Source of the DNA: Closterium sp. Naga37s-1
Lineage: Eukaryota; Streptophyta; Zygnematophyceae; Desmidiales; Closteriaceae
Length of the DNA stretch: 64,000 bases
Direction: 5' to 3'
Assembly (NCBI GenBank): GCA_947471745.1
Contig: CANJKZ010000084.1
Coordinates: 3,786,001-3,850,000 of the forward strand
Shown: positions 32,874-44,029 of the stretch, piece after piece
How positions within the stretch are numbered: the stretch's first letter is position 1
Layout: each line of letters begins with the position of its first letter
Notes under the pieces: generated by a model
The model's input: only the letters and a program-made list of their open reading frames with translations
What the model was told of the DNA's origin: nothing
Database searches by the model: none
Position numbers and translations under genes: made by a program

Positions 32874-33692
32874 TGTTATAGTCACAATAGGCTTGAATGT
32901 GCCTAAAACGAAAGATAGAGAGCACAGACGGATTTCTGCACAGCGGCTTCAAACGTTGATAGCGTTCTGCTCACAGCTGCAAATGACTTGATTCAAATTG
33001 GATCTGGAGCGTCTTCACGTCGTCTACAATTAGCAATTTAGATTGCACGATTTGATAAAGAATTGACGACACAGCGTCGGTTTCAACGAACGGTACTATG
33101 GCATCCACTATAGTCTTAGAACACAAGATAGGAAGAGTTACGAGTTGGGAATGACTCCCAGCTCCTACAAACCCCAAGAGCCGAGGTACAGTGATGTGGA
33201 ACAGTGCCACACTGTCCCCAACCACGAAGGGTCTCGAAACTACCCTTCACTAGGGCCTACACCAAGTGAAATGTTACACTACACAAAGTAATGTAACTAT
33301 CTTCAATATCTTGAGGTGTACCCTTTTGGCAAGCTTCGAAATCACTTGAGGCTTGACACCAAGGCTCGGGCTCTTCATCACAAACTCATCCTTGAGTTCT
33401 TGATGGGTCTGCTGCACACACCTGCGACACGCCGAACGTTCGACACAGGACAAAATAGAAACCGCGCACGACAAAATAGAAACCGCGCGCGAGACACAAA
33501 CGACCGCGTAACACGCGTCTAGCGATAACTCGCTATTGACTCGACACACACACTCGACATCATGACTCAACATTCACACACAATTATAAGCATGAAATAT
33601 ATATTATCCCATGCCCTCATACCATTCCATACACACACACATTCACGCACACGGACAACAAGCCGAGTGCAAACCGTAGGGTTGCACCAACA
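32874..33692 (-). repeat. 5' LTR of element B
   Basis: It is 819 bp, nearly identical to 27212-28028 and to 42240-43058. The primer site (minus strand) reads GGTATCAGAGCCCC just inside it. Confidence 0.88.
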
Positions 33693-33737
33693 ACTACAAC
33701 CTACACAATGTAAGCATTATAACTTTTTGACATTGCC

Positions 33738-34400
33738 CTGCTGCCCGTGTGCCCCGCGCGCACTGCTGCCCTGCGCGCCCCGAGCGCCCTGCTGCCCGCG
33801 CGCCCCGCGCGTCTTGCTGCCATGTGCGCCCCGTGCGCCCTGCTGCGACGCACGCCCCGCGCGTCCTGCTGCCCTGCACGACCCACGTGCCCTGCTGCCT
33901 GCGCGCCCTGCGCGCTTTGCTGCCCACGCGCCCCGCGCACCCTGCTGCCCAGTGCGCCCCGCGCGCCCTGCTGTCCGTGCGCCCCGTGCGCCCTGCTGTT
34001 CTACGCGCCCCGCGCGCCCTCTGCGTCCTGCTGCACGCTCGCCCTGCGCGCCCTGCTGCCATGCGCGCCCCGCGCGCCCTGATGCACGTGCGCCCCGCGC
34101 GCCCTGCTGCCCTACGCGCCCCGCACGCCCTGCTGCCCGCGCGCCCCGCGCGTCCTGCTGCCCTGCGCACCCCTCGCGTCCAGCTGCCTGCGCGCTGCCC
34201 TAGCCGCCCGCACGCTACCCTAGTTGCTCGCGCTCTGCCCCAGCCTCCCGTGCGCTGCCTAGGCCATGAGCTTGCTGCCCTCGCTGCCCCCGCGCTGCTG
34301 CCCACCCTGCCCATACGCTGCCTCGCGCGCTGCACGTGCCTGCGTGCGCTGCCCTGCCCGTGTGCTGCCCCGCAGCCGCCGCGCCTACAAGCTCCGCTGC
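33738..34400 (+). repeat. Leader minisatellite of element F
   Basis: Imperfect units of about 24-27 bp (CCCTGCTGCCCGCGCGCCCC type) run from the A1 insertion point towards the F gag start at 34513, becoming irregular after 34260. The same GC-rich leader begins at 4200 on the other side of A1. Confidence 0.78.
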
Positions 34401-34512
34401 CTTGCAGCCGCCGCTCCTGTCATCACTGCCACTACAACTGCCGCTACAGCTAAAGCCGCCGCAGTCGCTACTCCCGCCCTTGCGCCGCTGCTACTGACTG
34501 CCATTGCCTGTC

Positions 34513-36312
34513 ATGGCCACTATCACTGTCCTAGCGGTTGAGGCAGACGGATGCCCTTTCATGTTCGAGTTGTGGCTCGCCGGCCTGCGCCGGCATCTCC
34601 TGCGTTTCATTAGAGAGGGCGTCTCCCTGTTCGAGCACACATCGATGTCCCTTCAGGCCCCTACGACTCCCACTGAGCCTGCTGTTGATGCTGGAGAGGA
34701 CGTGCAGTGCCGGTACCAGGAGAATCGCCTTGCCTACACATAGTGGACGGAGCGCGACGCTGTCGCACAGCTTGTCGTCCGAGCTCACCTACCGGTCGAC
34801 CAGCGGGCCCACTTTCGTCAGGTGACGTCGGCCCATACCTTTTACGACGCTGTGGTTTGACTCTACTCCTCCCTCTCTCCTGCCACCCCGCCACTACGGC
34901 AGTACCGTCCGTTGTTAGGGGAGGTGCAGCATCTGGTCGATGAGGCGAGTGTGGATACCTGTGCGTCTACTCGTACAAGTGGTGCCTCTGGTGGAGGCGG
35001 ATGTTCTAGGGGTGGACGTAGTGGCAGTAGCGTCAGCCGGAGACCCTCTCGCCGCAGCAGCCTCGGGAGTGGGTTTCCCAGCAATGCATTCCTAGTGGTA
35101 TAGAGGCTACTAGTCTAGGTGCTTGTCAGCCTGCTAGCACAGGTACAACTCCTGCGGAGGCTTTGCACGCCTTCACGCTTGACTCAGGCGCGTCTTGCTG
35201 CTTCTTCCGCGACAGCACCACAGTCACTCCGCTCACTGCACCTGTCCCGGTCACTCCAGCTGACCCCTCTGGTGGCCTAGTCGTTGCACTTGGCTCCACC
35301 GTTCTCCAGTGTTCGGCAGCCCCCTCCGGCTCCCTCACAGGTCTCCACTTCCCCTCGTTTGCTACGAACTTGGTGAGTAACGCTGTCCTCCAGGTTCAGT
35401 TTGTTAGTGTCACTACTCCTAGGGGTGAGCTTGTGGCGATCTGTACGGACTCACAGACTGGCGCCCACCTCGCCACGTTCACTCGGAGACCCGGGTCTGG
35501 CCTATACACACTGACCATTGAGTCTGCACAGGTAGCTGCGTCCGGTCAGGTTGCTGCGTCTTGCTTGTGTCGGTTACTCACGCACCCGTCTCTCCTCTGG
35601 CACCACCGTCTGGGTCACCCCGCTCTACCGCGTCTGCGTAGCATGCACTCCCGTCTCCTTGTCTCTGGCCTCCCCAGGTCCCTGCCCCCTCTCCCTCGGT
35701 CTCGTGCACTGCCGTGCCTTCCCTGTGTCGAGGGGCGGCAGCGCGCCACACCTCACTCCTCGTTTCCTCCGACCACTGCTCCTCTGCAGACTCTCCACGT
35801 GGACATGTGGGGCCCCGCACGCGTCAGTCGTCAGGATTGAGAGTGCTACTTTCTGCTGATTGTCGACGAATACACACGCTACACCATGGTCTTCCCCTTG
35901 TAGAGCAAGGCGGATGTCCGCAGTGTCTTGATCCTTTAGATCCGCACTGTCCGACGCCAGCTGAGCGCACGGTTCCAGCAGGACCTCCAGATCCTGCGAC
36001 TGCACTCTGACCGAGGTGATGAGTTTTCCTCCTGCCTCCTTGACGACTTTTGTCGTGCAGAGGGCAGCGCCCAGTCTTTCACGCTTCCGGCCTCTCCACA
36101 GCAGAATGGGATCGCTGAGCGCCGAATTGGCTTGATCATGGAGGTTGCTCGCACCTCCATGATCCATGCGGCTGCTCCCCATTTTTTGTGGCCACTTGCG
36201 GTCCGATACGCCGCACATCAGCTCAACCTTCTGGCCTCGTGTCTTCGTGCCAGAGACCTCGCCTACACCGCGTTGGACGGGGGAGGTTGGCGATGTGTCG
36301 GTGTTTCGGGTA
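34513..36312 (+). pseudogene. Element F gag, protease and part of integrase
   Basis: A short gag region begins MATITVLAVEADGCPFMFEL and includes the family block WTERDAVAQLVVRAHLP. Protease follows (FTLDSGASCCFF near 35180), then the integrase zinc part (HHRLGHPALPRLRSM) and core pieces up to PHFLWPLAVRYAAHQLNL. Sequence identity to other F-type copies fades at about 36312, where the LTR-like start of relic G is placed. Old, with many breaks; no reverse transcriptase of F is seen before the window changes to G. Confidence 0.75.
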
Positions 36313-36531
36313 TGGGCTTCACGACGGCCGTCGAAGTCCTACTGGGCAGAAGTTCCCTGGAAATTTCCGAAGACCCTTCTGCCACGCACGCTACTTCCAA
36401 GCACGATGCCTTTACAAGTTTCTATAAGCACTCTTCACAAATTACAGTCACTATGAGAAGGTCCCTATAGGAGTTTCGTTGATTTCAACTCTACCTTATC
36501 CTGTCCACCAATTTTTTAGGTTATATCAACA

Positions 36532-36543
36532 TGGTATGAGAGC
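36532..36543 (+). other. Primer-binding site of element G
   Basis: TGGTATGAGAGC directly follows the LTR end ATCAACA. It differs at one position from the plant copia consensus TGGTATCAGAGC. Confidence 0.65.
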
Positions 36544-36620
36544 TAGGTCGGATGGTAAGGATTGCTACGTTCTTCAACAGAACTCTTCTTTACTAAAATC
36601 TTAAGCTAAAAATCGATATC

Positions 36621-38822
36621 ATGCCTCTTGCTGGGAAGAATGAGTCAGAATCGCCGGCTCCACCAACAACAAACGTGCCGTCAACGGTAACATCTGCTGA
36701 CGCAAATGTCATCGAGCAACTTATCGTGCGCATCAGCTCCCTTCAGAGCCATCAAACCATTAGCATCGACGGCTCAAGTTATGCCATAGGAGCTACGGGC
36801 CTTCCCCTCCTTGGCAAAAACTGATAGTTAATTCACATTTGACAATCGTCAAGCCTCAGCACCTGCTCAAGATCAACAACGCGCACATTTCAAAGTGTTT
36901 GCATATCTGCATAACAAATTCCTCACGAAATCAAAGCTGGGAACATTAACACCCTTCGACGGCAAATACTTCTACATTTGGAGCTTTAAATTTGAACTGC
37001 TCACACAAGCGGCGCAAATTTGGATGTATTACAACGGATCTCTCTTCTTCCCATCCGAAAGAACCGCTCGGCAGAAGACGATCTTCTACAACAAGTCTCT
37101 TCTTACCTACATTGTTCTCATCCGAAATCTTTCGCCCACTGAGCCGCTCAGAATCCGTGAGTATATGCGAAGCATGTACATGGCATTAGACCCGGTTACC
37201 ATGAGTCGCATGCTCAATAAACTCACCTTAGTAAAATGATCCTAGGGGAAAAGGCAGGCCCCTACATCAAGCGCTGCAAACATTAAAGGGATCAGTTCAA
37301 AAAGTGCGATGGGAACATCCCCAAAGACATATTAGTCACCATTGTCCTCTCAAGGTTGGGACCAGTATGGCGCCAATGCAAGTCCCTTCTCTAAGCACAA
37401 GACGCCATCTCTGAAGGAGAACTTTGCGCTACCCTTTCCGCGAAGCAGCAGGAGATTGACCTGTACAATGAGAGAGGAAAAAAATAGGAGACAATATTGC
37501 TCTCTACTGGCACGACAAAAGAAGACGTATTTTTGCAAATATTGCAAGAAAATGGGGCACACCATGGAATGATGCTTCAAACGGAAGGTCGCAGCAGCAC
37601 CGAACAACTTCAAGCGACATAAAGACTCACCAGTTTTCAAGCATCGACCAACATTCCACTCCATCGTTAGCACCGACTACATCACGAAGCTTCCCGACCA
37701 ACTCTCACCCTGCAGTCGCAAACACCTCTCATACTCCTACGCGCATCCCTGCCAACGACAAAGGCAAATGAACAATCATGAGCTGCATGAACCGCCGTAG
37801 GCAATTTCGCTACTACAATGGGGATGGGATATACTTCCCTACAGACAAACCTTCCCAGTTCGTAATACTAGCCCCAGACAATGACCCCATTATTAGTTAC
37901 TGGAGCGACATACATATCCTTTAGTTATTCTCAACTATGAACTTCCTCCCAGGACCCGTGAGTCTCTGCCTGCCTTTGCCACTACCCATGAAGACGATCT
38001 CTGCCAGTACAAGGTCGACCTCAACCGCTTCATGACTATGCAGCAGCCCTTGACGCAACCATGACAACTACAACAAGTGATACTTAGACAGCTGTTACGG
38101 TCAACACATGGTCGGGTCATCACTATTCATCGCCAAACAACGACCACTTGACTACCCTTGCAAAATCAGTGTCGCCAACGACAACAAACTAAAGGTTTAC
38201 CAGATCAGAGAATTCCTTCTTTAGTCAGGGGACACCAACTTCATGATCCACGCCGGCGACGCCTTGATCGTTGACAACCCGCACTTCAACCTCTTCTTTG
38301 CAGCACTACTAACAAAGTGCGGAGTCGAAATATGTGCCAACTATGAGAAAATGAAATTTGAGCTATTCTACGATAAGACCTACATCAGAAAAGAAGCAAA
38401 TGAGGATGGAGTCTTTGTACTACACCTCACAATCGTCTGATGGTGACACCGACCGAACACTTCTCCCAAAGACAACCACATCCTCCTCGCCCCCAACCTG
38501 GTCCCATCCAGAAAATACGGACCTCGAACCTTCAGGACCGGTTGGACTCTGCCGAACACTCTCTCTAACAACCGCCTCGACTTCCACACCTGGAGACATA
38601 GGACCATCAACCATGGAAGAATAGGAAGCATATAACAGCGGATGGGGAAGAGGAACCAGCAGTGCATGGGGACGCATCGGGGTATGCAGAGCCAATATGG
38701 ACAAAGAAGAACCAGTACCAGTAGGGAAGGATGGGGTCCTACAATCACCAGCAGCGGATGGGGTCGCATGGTACCCGTGGAGCCCGAAGCCGGAGAAATT
38801 CACCAATCGAATCCCTGCTGGG
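36621..38822 (+). pseudogene. Element G gag and protease-region remnants
   Basis: Plus-strand reading gives MPLAGKNESESPAPPTTNVP, then a gag-like block around 36895-37239 (KTIFYNKSLLTYIVLIRNLS, RMLNKLTLVK). A zinc-knuckle region follows near 37535-37575, then weak remnants that I assign to the protease and pre-integrase part by position only. No motif of the active protease is preserved. The last 380 bp before H are unassigned. Confidence 0.55.
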
Positions 38823-38950
38823 TGTTAGAATAGTGAACGGAATGGATGAACTAGAAAGCAGGTGGGTACAAGTAGGAAACCTAAAAGTGTTGTACCCTAT
38901 ATGAACTACCCCACTACAGCCTAAACAGACTATAGCATATAAGTTTGACA
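38823..38950 (-). repeat. 3' LTR of element H
   Basis: The 128-bp LTR runs TGTTAGAATAGTGAACGG...ATAAGTTTGACA and is followed by the shared purine tract and conserved 3' block. Confidence 0.87.
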
Positions 38951-39151
38951 CACCCCCATAGGCAAAGTGGGGGAGAACAAGGGGTCACAAGACCAGTCAA
39001 GAAAGGCAAAGCAAGCTCAGGGTGGATCACAAAGTCACCACACAGTCTGAGCACAAGCAAATGGCCACAAGGCCAGTTCACATGCAGAGTTATATAAAGG
39101 AGAACGAATAATACAGTGAACACAACCTAGCAAGTGTAAGCATGCAGGTAT

Positions 39152-39490
39152 TGTGAGAATTAACGAAGAGGAGGAAGCTCAACGGCGTCAGGAAACTGGG
39201 TACGCCAAGCGTCAGTCAAGCGACCGAAGCAGCGCTGCGTGGTGTGTGGGAGCCCACACACCTCCCCACTACGAGTGCCGGTGCGAAGAACGTAAGTGCA
39301 GGGACCTGCACCCCCAGACCTCCCACGCCCAGCGTACCACTCACGAAGCTGCTGAACCATGTGAGAATTAACGAGAAGGATGAATGAAACTAGAAAGGAG
39401 ATGGGTACAAGTAGAAAACAAAAAGTGCTGTACCCTCTAAGAACTACCCCACTACAGCCTAAACAGACTATAGCATATATAAGTTTGACA
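39152..39490 (-). mobile_element. Element J: 339-bp mini-copy of an A-group element
   Basis: The right part (39360-39490) is a 131-bp LTR starting TGTGAGAATTAACGAG and ending AAGTTTGACA. The left edge repeats only the first 15 bases of that LTR. Between them lies about 190 bp of gag encoding the Cys/His motif region (CTYVLRTGTRSGEVC). It is flanked by an exact 5-bp duplication GGTAT (39147-39151 and 39491-39495), so it was inserted as a unit by an integrase-type reaction. The LTR resembles that of L (57415). Confidence 0.8.
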
Positions 39491-39561
39491 GGTATATGTA
39501 TAGAGAGTACAATACAAGCAAAGTCAAGAAGTAAGCAAGTGAGGCACAGTAGGTACAAGGC

Positions 39562-41580
39562 CTAGAACAGTACAGAAACGCTGATGATCACAAGGCTGAA
39601 GTGCCTTGGTGAAAACATTAGCAGTGTTGGCCTGAGAGGCCACGTAAGCAAGACAAAGCTGGCCACGCTGCTGCAACTCTCGAGCAAGGAAGTAGCGCAG
39701 AGCAATGTGCTTCGTTCTGTGCTCCAGTCTGTGCTCCTGTCACAAGGCAAGCATTGCCTTGTTGTCGACGTACAGAACTGTAGGAGAACGAGGCGCCTCT
39801 CCCAAGTCGATCAGTAGGTAGGTGAGCCAGCGTAACTCCTGTGCAGCCATGGCCCCAGCGTAGATCTCAGCCTCAGAACTGGAGCTGAGAACAGAAGAAG
39901 AGCGGGTAGACCGCCAAGAGACAGAACCGGAGCCAAGACTGAAGGTGTAACCCTGTGACGATCGCTGCGTAGCCAAGTCGTCAACCCAGGAAGCGTCTAC
40001 GTGATCAGTGAGGACAACTCGAGCCCGTCCTCCAAGCACGAGCCCCATGCCCGACGTACTGCACAAGTAGCGCAACACCCTCTTCGCAGCATCCCAGTGT
40101 ACCTTTCGGTGCCTACCGGGAGCCACGTAGCGAGCCAGAAGGCTGAGAGGGTATGCGAGGTCAGGTCGTGTGCAAGTCATCAGGTACATGAGGCAGCCCA
40201 CAAGCTCTGGATACGGGCCACTCGGCTCTACGGACTCGTCCGAAGGTGGAGCTGAGAGCGAGTGACCGGTAGGCAGAGGAGTGGACTGTGGCGAGGAGTA
40301 CGTGAAGCCGAAGCGCTGAAGGACCTGCTGCACCATGTGTGACTGAGTCAAGATAATGGTGCGCTGTGCTCTGTCCCGGGTGATCCGCGAGCCAAGATAA
40401 CTTGTCAGTTCACCCAGGTCTGTGCACGTGTGTCTCTTCTGCAGCTCGGACTTCACGTGGGCGAGTGCCTCAGTGTCAGCAGTAGCAAAGACCAAGTCGT
40501 CTACGTACACGAGAACGTAGAACGGCGGCAGAGTGGTGTCAGTGCGTAAAAACAGCGAAGGGTCAGCAGTGGAAGGAGCAAAACCAAGAGCAGCAAGAGT
40601 CATCCTCAGTGTGTCGTGCCACTCACGGGGTGCCTGGCGGAGACCGTAGACTGGCCGCCGGAGACTCCACTGGGTACCTGCAGGAAACGACCCAGTGAAG
40701 CCAGGTGGGCGGCGCAGCCAGATCTCCTCGTGCAGGCTGCCCTGTAGGAAGGCTGTGCTGAAGTCAAGCGAGTGGAGCTCGTAGTCACGGTGAGCGGCGA
40801 CGTGCAGCAGTACCCGAAGAGTGGTCATCTTCGGGGTAGGGGAGAAGGTATGGAAGAAGTCAACTCCCTGTCGCTGACTGAAGCCACGTGCAACGTAACG
40901 CGCCTTGAAGACAGGCGGAGAACCCGGCGGCCGCTTCACCCTGAAGATCCACATGCCACTCACGATGATCGCCCCAGGCGGGGGAACCTCGTTGACGTAG
41001 GTGCCTGTGGACTTCCAGGAAGCCATCTCGGCGTCCATGGCTGCCTGCCACTGAGAGGAGTAGGGACCCTCTATCGCCTCTGCGTAAGAGCGCAGGGTCA
41101 GGATGTCTGGTGCATCCGGGTCTCCCTCAGGGGCAAGCAGCATGGACACGAGATGAGGTATAGCAGCGGCAAAGCACTCAAACTCCTCCTGTCTGTCCTC
41201 AAGAACGTCCGTGCCAAGAGCACACTCACCCCCGACGGACGGAGGACAGACAGACGTAGACGCAGACTCAGCAACAAGACTAGTGGTGTAGTCTACACGA
41301 CAAGCTGCAGCAAAGTCAACAAGCTCAGCAACAAGAGCAGACGCAGCAGTGGACTCAAACAAAGGTTCAGTGACAGCAGTGGCCAGAAAGCGTGTGACAG
41401 TAGGACTAGCAGCACGAAAGGAGTCAGACTCCGGGTCCGGACTGTCAGGAAGAGAGGACGCAGGAGGAGACGGCAGAGGGACACGCCGTGGAGCAGTGGA
41501 AGGACGCAGAGTCATAGAGTGAGTGCCAGGGACAGGAGGAGGACGCGGACGCGAAACACGACAACCAGTGCGAACAGCGC
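39562..41580 (-). pseudogene. Element H reverse transcriptase and RNase H
   Basis: The motifs are as in E: FSTAFLQGSLHEEIWLRRPP, YGLRQAPREWHDTLR, LVYVDDLVFATADTEALAHV, then RNase H (ASWVDDLATQRSSQGYTF, AMAAQELRWLTYLL). On its right the reading frame continues without interruption into gag sequence of element B (see 39740-42238). Upstream H sequence (the spacer) is not present between here and the B piece. Confidence 0.83.
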
Positions 41581-42238
41581 GATTAAGGTTGATGATGAGC
41601 GAGGACCATGACTCTGGGAGTAAGGCCAGCAACTTGGTCTTCTTTTGGAGCTCACTGTAGTTCAAATCAGCTCCCTCAAGCCGCGTCAACAAGTCGAAGA
41701 ATTTCTGCACCCCTTCTTCAACCGCTTCGTCTTCTTCAATTCGTAGTGCCGCCATTTGCCGTTCCAACACCACCGCTACCGCCGCTGTTGCAGGAGCATG
41801 TACACCTTTGAGAGCAGCCCATGCCTTTGGTCCTTTCTCTGGTTCACGCTGGAATGGCTTGATGTGACGGATCTGACTGCTCCCCAACGCTTGCCCAAGT
41901 AAGAGATAGCCTTGTGCGCTCTTCCGCACCCACGGGCTCTTCTCCGGGTCGTTCTCGGGGCGCTTCTCCGTTCCTTCCATCACCTCCAGCAGGTCATAGT
42001 GGTCAAAGATGTTCTCCATCTTGAAGGACCATTCAGCAAAGTTGTCACCGTTGAACTTGTCAAGCCCAAACACCCTAGGCTCATCCCTAGGTGGGCCAAG
42101 ACTTGGTTGCATGGGCGCCATGGCTGAATCACGGGGTTGGCCTTGAGCTTGAGCTTCTCCACTGCCACCAGCACCTCTGCCACCCCTTTCCTCAGGTCCA
42201 GACATTGTCGAAACTGCTCCAAGGGGCTCTGATACCAC
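39740..42238 (-). CDS. Open chimeric frame: B-type gag fused to H-type reverse transcriptase/RNase H
   Basis: One open frame of 832 codons spans the junction at about 41580. The first 220 or so residues are element B gag (FGLDKFNGDNFAEWSF to SLIINLNR). The rest is A-group pol from the region before reverse transcriptase through the YVDD site into RNase H. It begins just inside a complete B LTR (42240-43058) and its primer site, so the B promoter would lie directly upstream. It contains no protease or integrase. The frame is as read in the sequence. Whether it is expressed is unknown; keeping the frame at a random junction has a one-in-three chance. Confidence 0.75.
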   Translation of the reverse strand: MVSEPLGAVSTMSGPEERGGRGAGGSGEAQAQGQPRDSAMAPMQPSLGPPRDEPRVFGLDKFNGDNFAEWSFKMENIFDHYDLLEVMEGTEKRPENDPEKSPWVRKSAQGYLLLGQALGSSQIRHIKPFQREPEKGPKAWAALKGVHAPATAAVAVVLERQMAALRIEEDEAVEEGVQKFFDLLTRLEGADLNYSELQKKTKLLALLPESWSSLIINLNRAVRTGCRVSRPRPPPVPGTHSMTLRPSTAPRRVPLPSPPASSLPDSPDPESDSFRAASPTVTRFLATAVTEPLFESTAASALVAELVDFAAACRVDYTTSLVAESASTSVCPPSVGGECALGTDVLEDRQEEFECFAAAIPHLVSMLLAPEGDPDAPDILTLRSYAEAIEGPYSSQWQAAMDAEMASWKSTGTYVNEVPPPGAIIVSGMWIFRVKRPPGSPPVFKARYVARGFSQRQGVDFFHTFSPTPKMTTLRVLLHVAAHRDYELHSLDFSTAFLQGSLHEEIWLRRPPGFTGSFPAGTQWSLRRPVYGLRQAPREWHDTLRMTLAALGFAPSTADPSLFLRTDTTLPPFYVLVYVDDLVFATADTEALAHVKSELQKRHTCTDLGELTSYLGSRITRDRAQRTIILTQSHMVQQVLQRFGFTYSSPQSTPLPTGHSLSAPPSDESVEPSGPYPELVGCLMYLMTCTRPDLAYPLSLLARYVAPGRHRKVHWDAAKRVLRYLCSTSGMGLVLGGRARVVLTDHVDASWVDDLATQRSSQGYTFSLGSGSVSWRSTRSSSVLSSSSEAEIYAGAMAAQELRWLTYLLIDLGEAPRSPTVLYVDNKAMLAL

Positions 42239-43058
42239 TTGTTATAGTCACAATAGGCTTGAATGTGCCTAAAACGAAAGATAGAGAGCACAGACGGATT
42301 TCTGCACAGCGGCTTCAAACGTTGATAGCGTTCTGCTCACAGCTGCAAATGACTTGATTCAAATTGGATCTCGAGCGTCTTCACGTCATCTACAATTAGC
42401 AATTTAGATTGCACGATTTGATAAAGAATTGACGACACAGCGTCGGTTTGAACGAACGGTACTATGGCAGCCACTATAGTCTTAGAACACAAGATAGGAA
42501 GAGTTACGAGTTGGGAATGACTCCCAGCTCCTACAAACCCCAAGAGCCGAGGTACAGTGATGTGGAACAGTGCCACACTGTCCCCAACCACGAAGGGTCT
42601 CGAAACTACCCTTCACTAGGGCCTACACCAAGTGAAATGTTACACTACACAAAGTAATGTAACTATCTTCAATATCTTGAGGTGTACCCTTTTGGCAAGC
42701 TTCGAAATCACTTGAGGCTTGACACCAAGGCTCGGGCTCTTCATCACAAACTCATCCTTGAGTTCTTGATGGGTCTGCTGCACACACCTGCGACACGCCG
42801 AACGTTCGACACAGGACAAAATAGAAACCGCGCACGACAAAATAGAAACCGCGCGCGAGACACAAACGACCGCGTAACACGCGTCTAGCGATAACTCGCT
42901 ATTGACTCGACACACACACTCAACATCATGACTCAACATTCACACACAATTATAAGCATGAAATATATATTATCCCATGCCCTCATACCATTCCATACAC
43001 ACACACATTCACGCACACGGACAACAAGCCGAGTGCAAACCGTAGGGTTGCACCAACA
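41581..43058 (-). mobile_element. Truncated copy of element B (5' LTR, primer site, gag part) inside H
   Basis: A full-length B-type LTR (42240-43058, 819 bp) is followed inward by the primer site GTGGTATCAGAGCCCC and about 640 bp of B gag. The right boundary coincides exactly with the LTR terminus, as expected for integration. The left boundary lies within gag and has no LTR, and no target duplication is seen. A former B insertion that later lost its other side is the simplest reading. Confidence 0.82.
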
Positions 43059-43643
43059 GGACAAAAGCTCGAGATCCCCAGACACGGAACGCGAACGCAT
43101 CGCCAACCTTCCCTGTCCACCTCAGAGTAGGTGTGGTCTCCGGCAAGGAGACATGAGGTTGAAGGTTGATCTGATGCGCAGCGTACTGAACCGCGAACGG
43201 CCACAGAAAATGGGGAGCAGCCGCATGGATCATGGACGTACGAGCGACGTCCATGACCATGCCAATACGGCGCTCAGCAATCCTATTTTGCTGCGGGGAG
43301 GTTGGAAGCGTGAACGTCTGGCGGATGCCCTCCGCACGACAGAAGGCCCTCAGAAGGTCGGAGGAAAACTCACCACCTCTGTCCGAGTGCTGACGCAGAA
43401 CAGGAAGGTCCGAGCCGAAATTCTCGCTGAGCTGGCGACGGGCACCGCGGATCCAGTCGATCAACACCTCAGTGACGTTACCCTTGCTGCGCAAGGGGAA
43501 GACTGTGGTGTAACGCGAGTAGTCGTCAACGACCAGCAGGAAGTAACGCTCGTGACCCTGTCCACGGACGCGGGCTGGGCCCCACACGTCCATGTGAAGA
43601 GTCTGCAGGGAAGCCTCTGTCGGAGGGAACGTGGAGGAGTGAG
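43059..43643 (-). pseudogene. Element H integrase core
   Basis: The integrase core is encoded with acidic positions in MDVWGPARVRG, QHSDRGGEFSSDLL and RIAERRIG, plus PHFLWPFAVQYAAHQINL. It is bordered by the B piece on the left and by element I on the right (43644). The pre-integrase zinc part lies beyond I at 45707-45900. Confidence 0.8.
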
Positions 43644-43859
43644 TGTCAGAATATGTTATTTGTGTAGCCTGCAGTGGGGTACTCTATAGTGAGTACAGCC
43701 CCTTAGGGTTTGCTATTTGTATCCTGCTGCTTGCTAGTTCAATCATTCCTTCTCAATTCTGTTCCTGCACACAATCCTAGCTCGTACTTGGCTCCTCGTT
43801 ACTAGTCCTACTGTGGCCTAGGCTACTAAGCCTAGGCCGTACTCCTACTACTTCTGAGA
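43644..43859 (+). repeat. 5' LTR of element I
   Basis: It begins TGTCAGAATATGTTATTTG and is followed by the initiator-Met primer site TGGTATCAGAGC. TGTCAG is the same sense-strand start as in D, E and F. Confidence 0.87.
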
Positions 43860-44029
43860 TGGTATCAGAGCGTGGCATGTCTGCCGCCTTCCTGTGTATG
43901 GGCCCACCACCCGCTTCCGCTGCCGTACTGTCCGCCGCGCGCCCCGTGGTGCGCGGCGGCGAAACCCTAATTTCTGCCCGCCGCGCGCTCGGGGCGCCTG
44001 GCGGTTTTCCCTTCTGTGGCGCCCGTCGT

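Larger units (their letters stand above)
27212..33692 (-). mobile_element. Element B: near-complete copia retrotransposon, inserted in the A1 LTR
   Basis: The element is 6481 bp with LTRs of 817 bp (27212-28028) and 819 bp (32874-33692) that differ at only about five or six positions. The target duplication ACTAC is exact (27207-27211 and 33693-33697). The purine tract GAGGGGGAGTT lies beside the left LTR and a primer site of the GGTATCAGAGC type beside the right one, so B is on the minus strand. It carries the full copia order gag, protease, integrase, reverse transcriptase, RNase H and looks almost whole, with about one break. It belongs to a different lineage from the A group: long LTRs, classical CCHC gag, no repetitive leader or spacer. 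Confidence 0.9.
4299..33732 (-). mobile_element. Element A1: copia retrotransposon, host of four further insertions
   Basis: On the minus strand the order from right to left is 5' LTR (27116-27211 and 33698-33732, split by element B), primer site, GC-rich leader, gag, protease, integrase, repetitive spacer, reverse transcriptase, RNase H, purine tract and 3' LTR (ending at 4958). After subtracting the insertions (a hAT MITE, element C, a solo LTR with its duplication, element B) about 6.9 kb remains, close to the 6955 bp of relative E. Flanks read CTGCC (4294-4298) and TTGCC (33733-33737), a 5-bp target duplication with one difference. The two LTRs differ at about nine of 131 positions plus one small indel, about 7%, so A1 is older than everything inside it. 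Broken, with several breaks besides the insertions. Confidence 0.85.
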
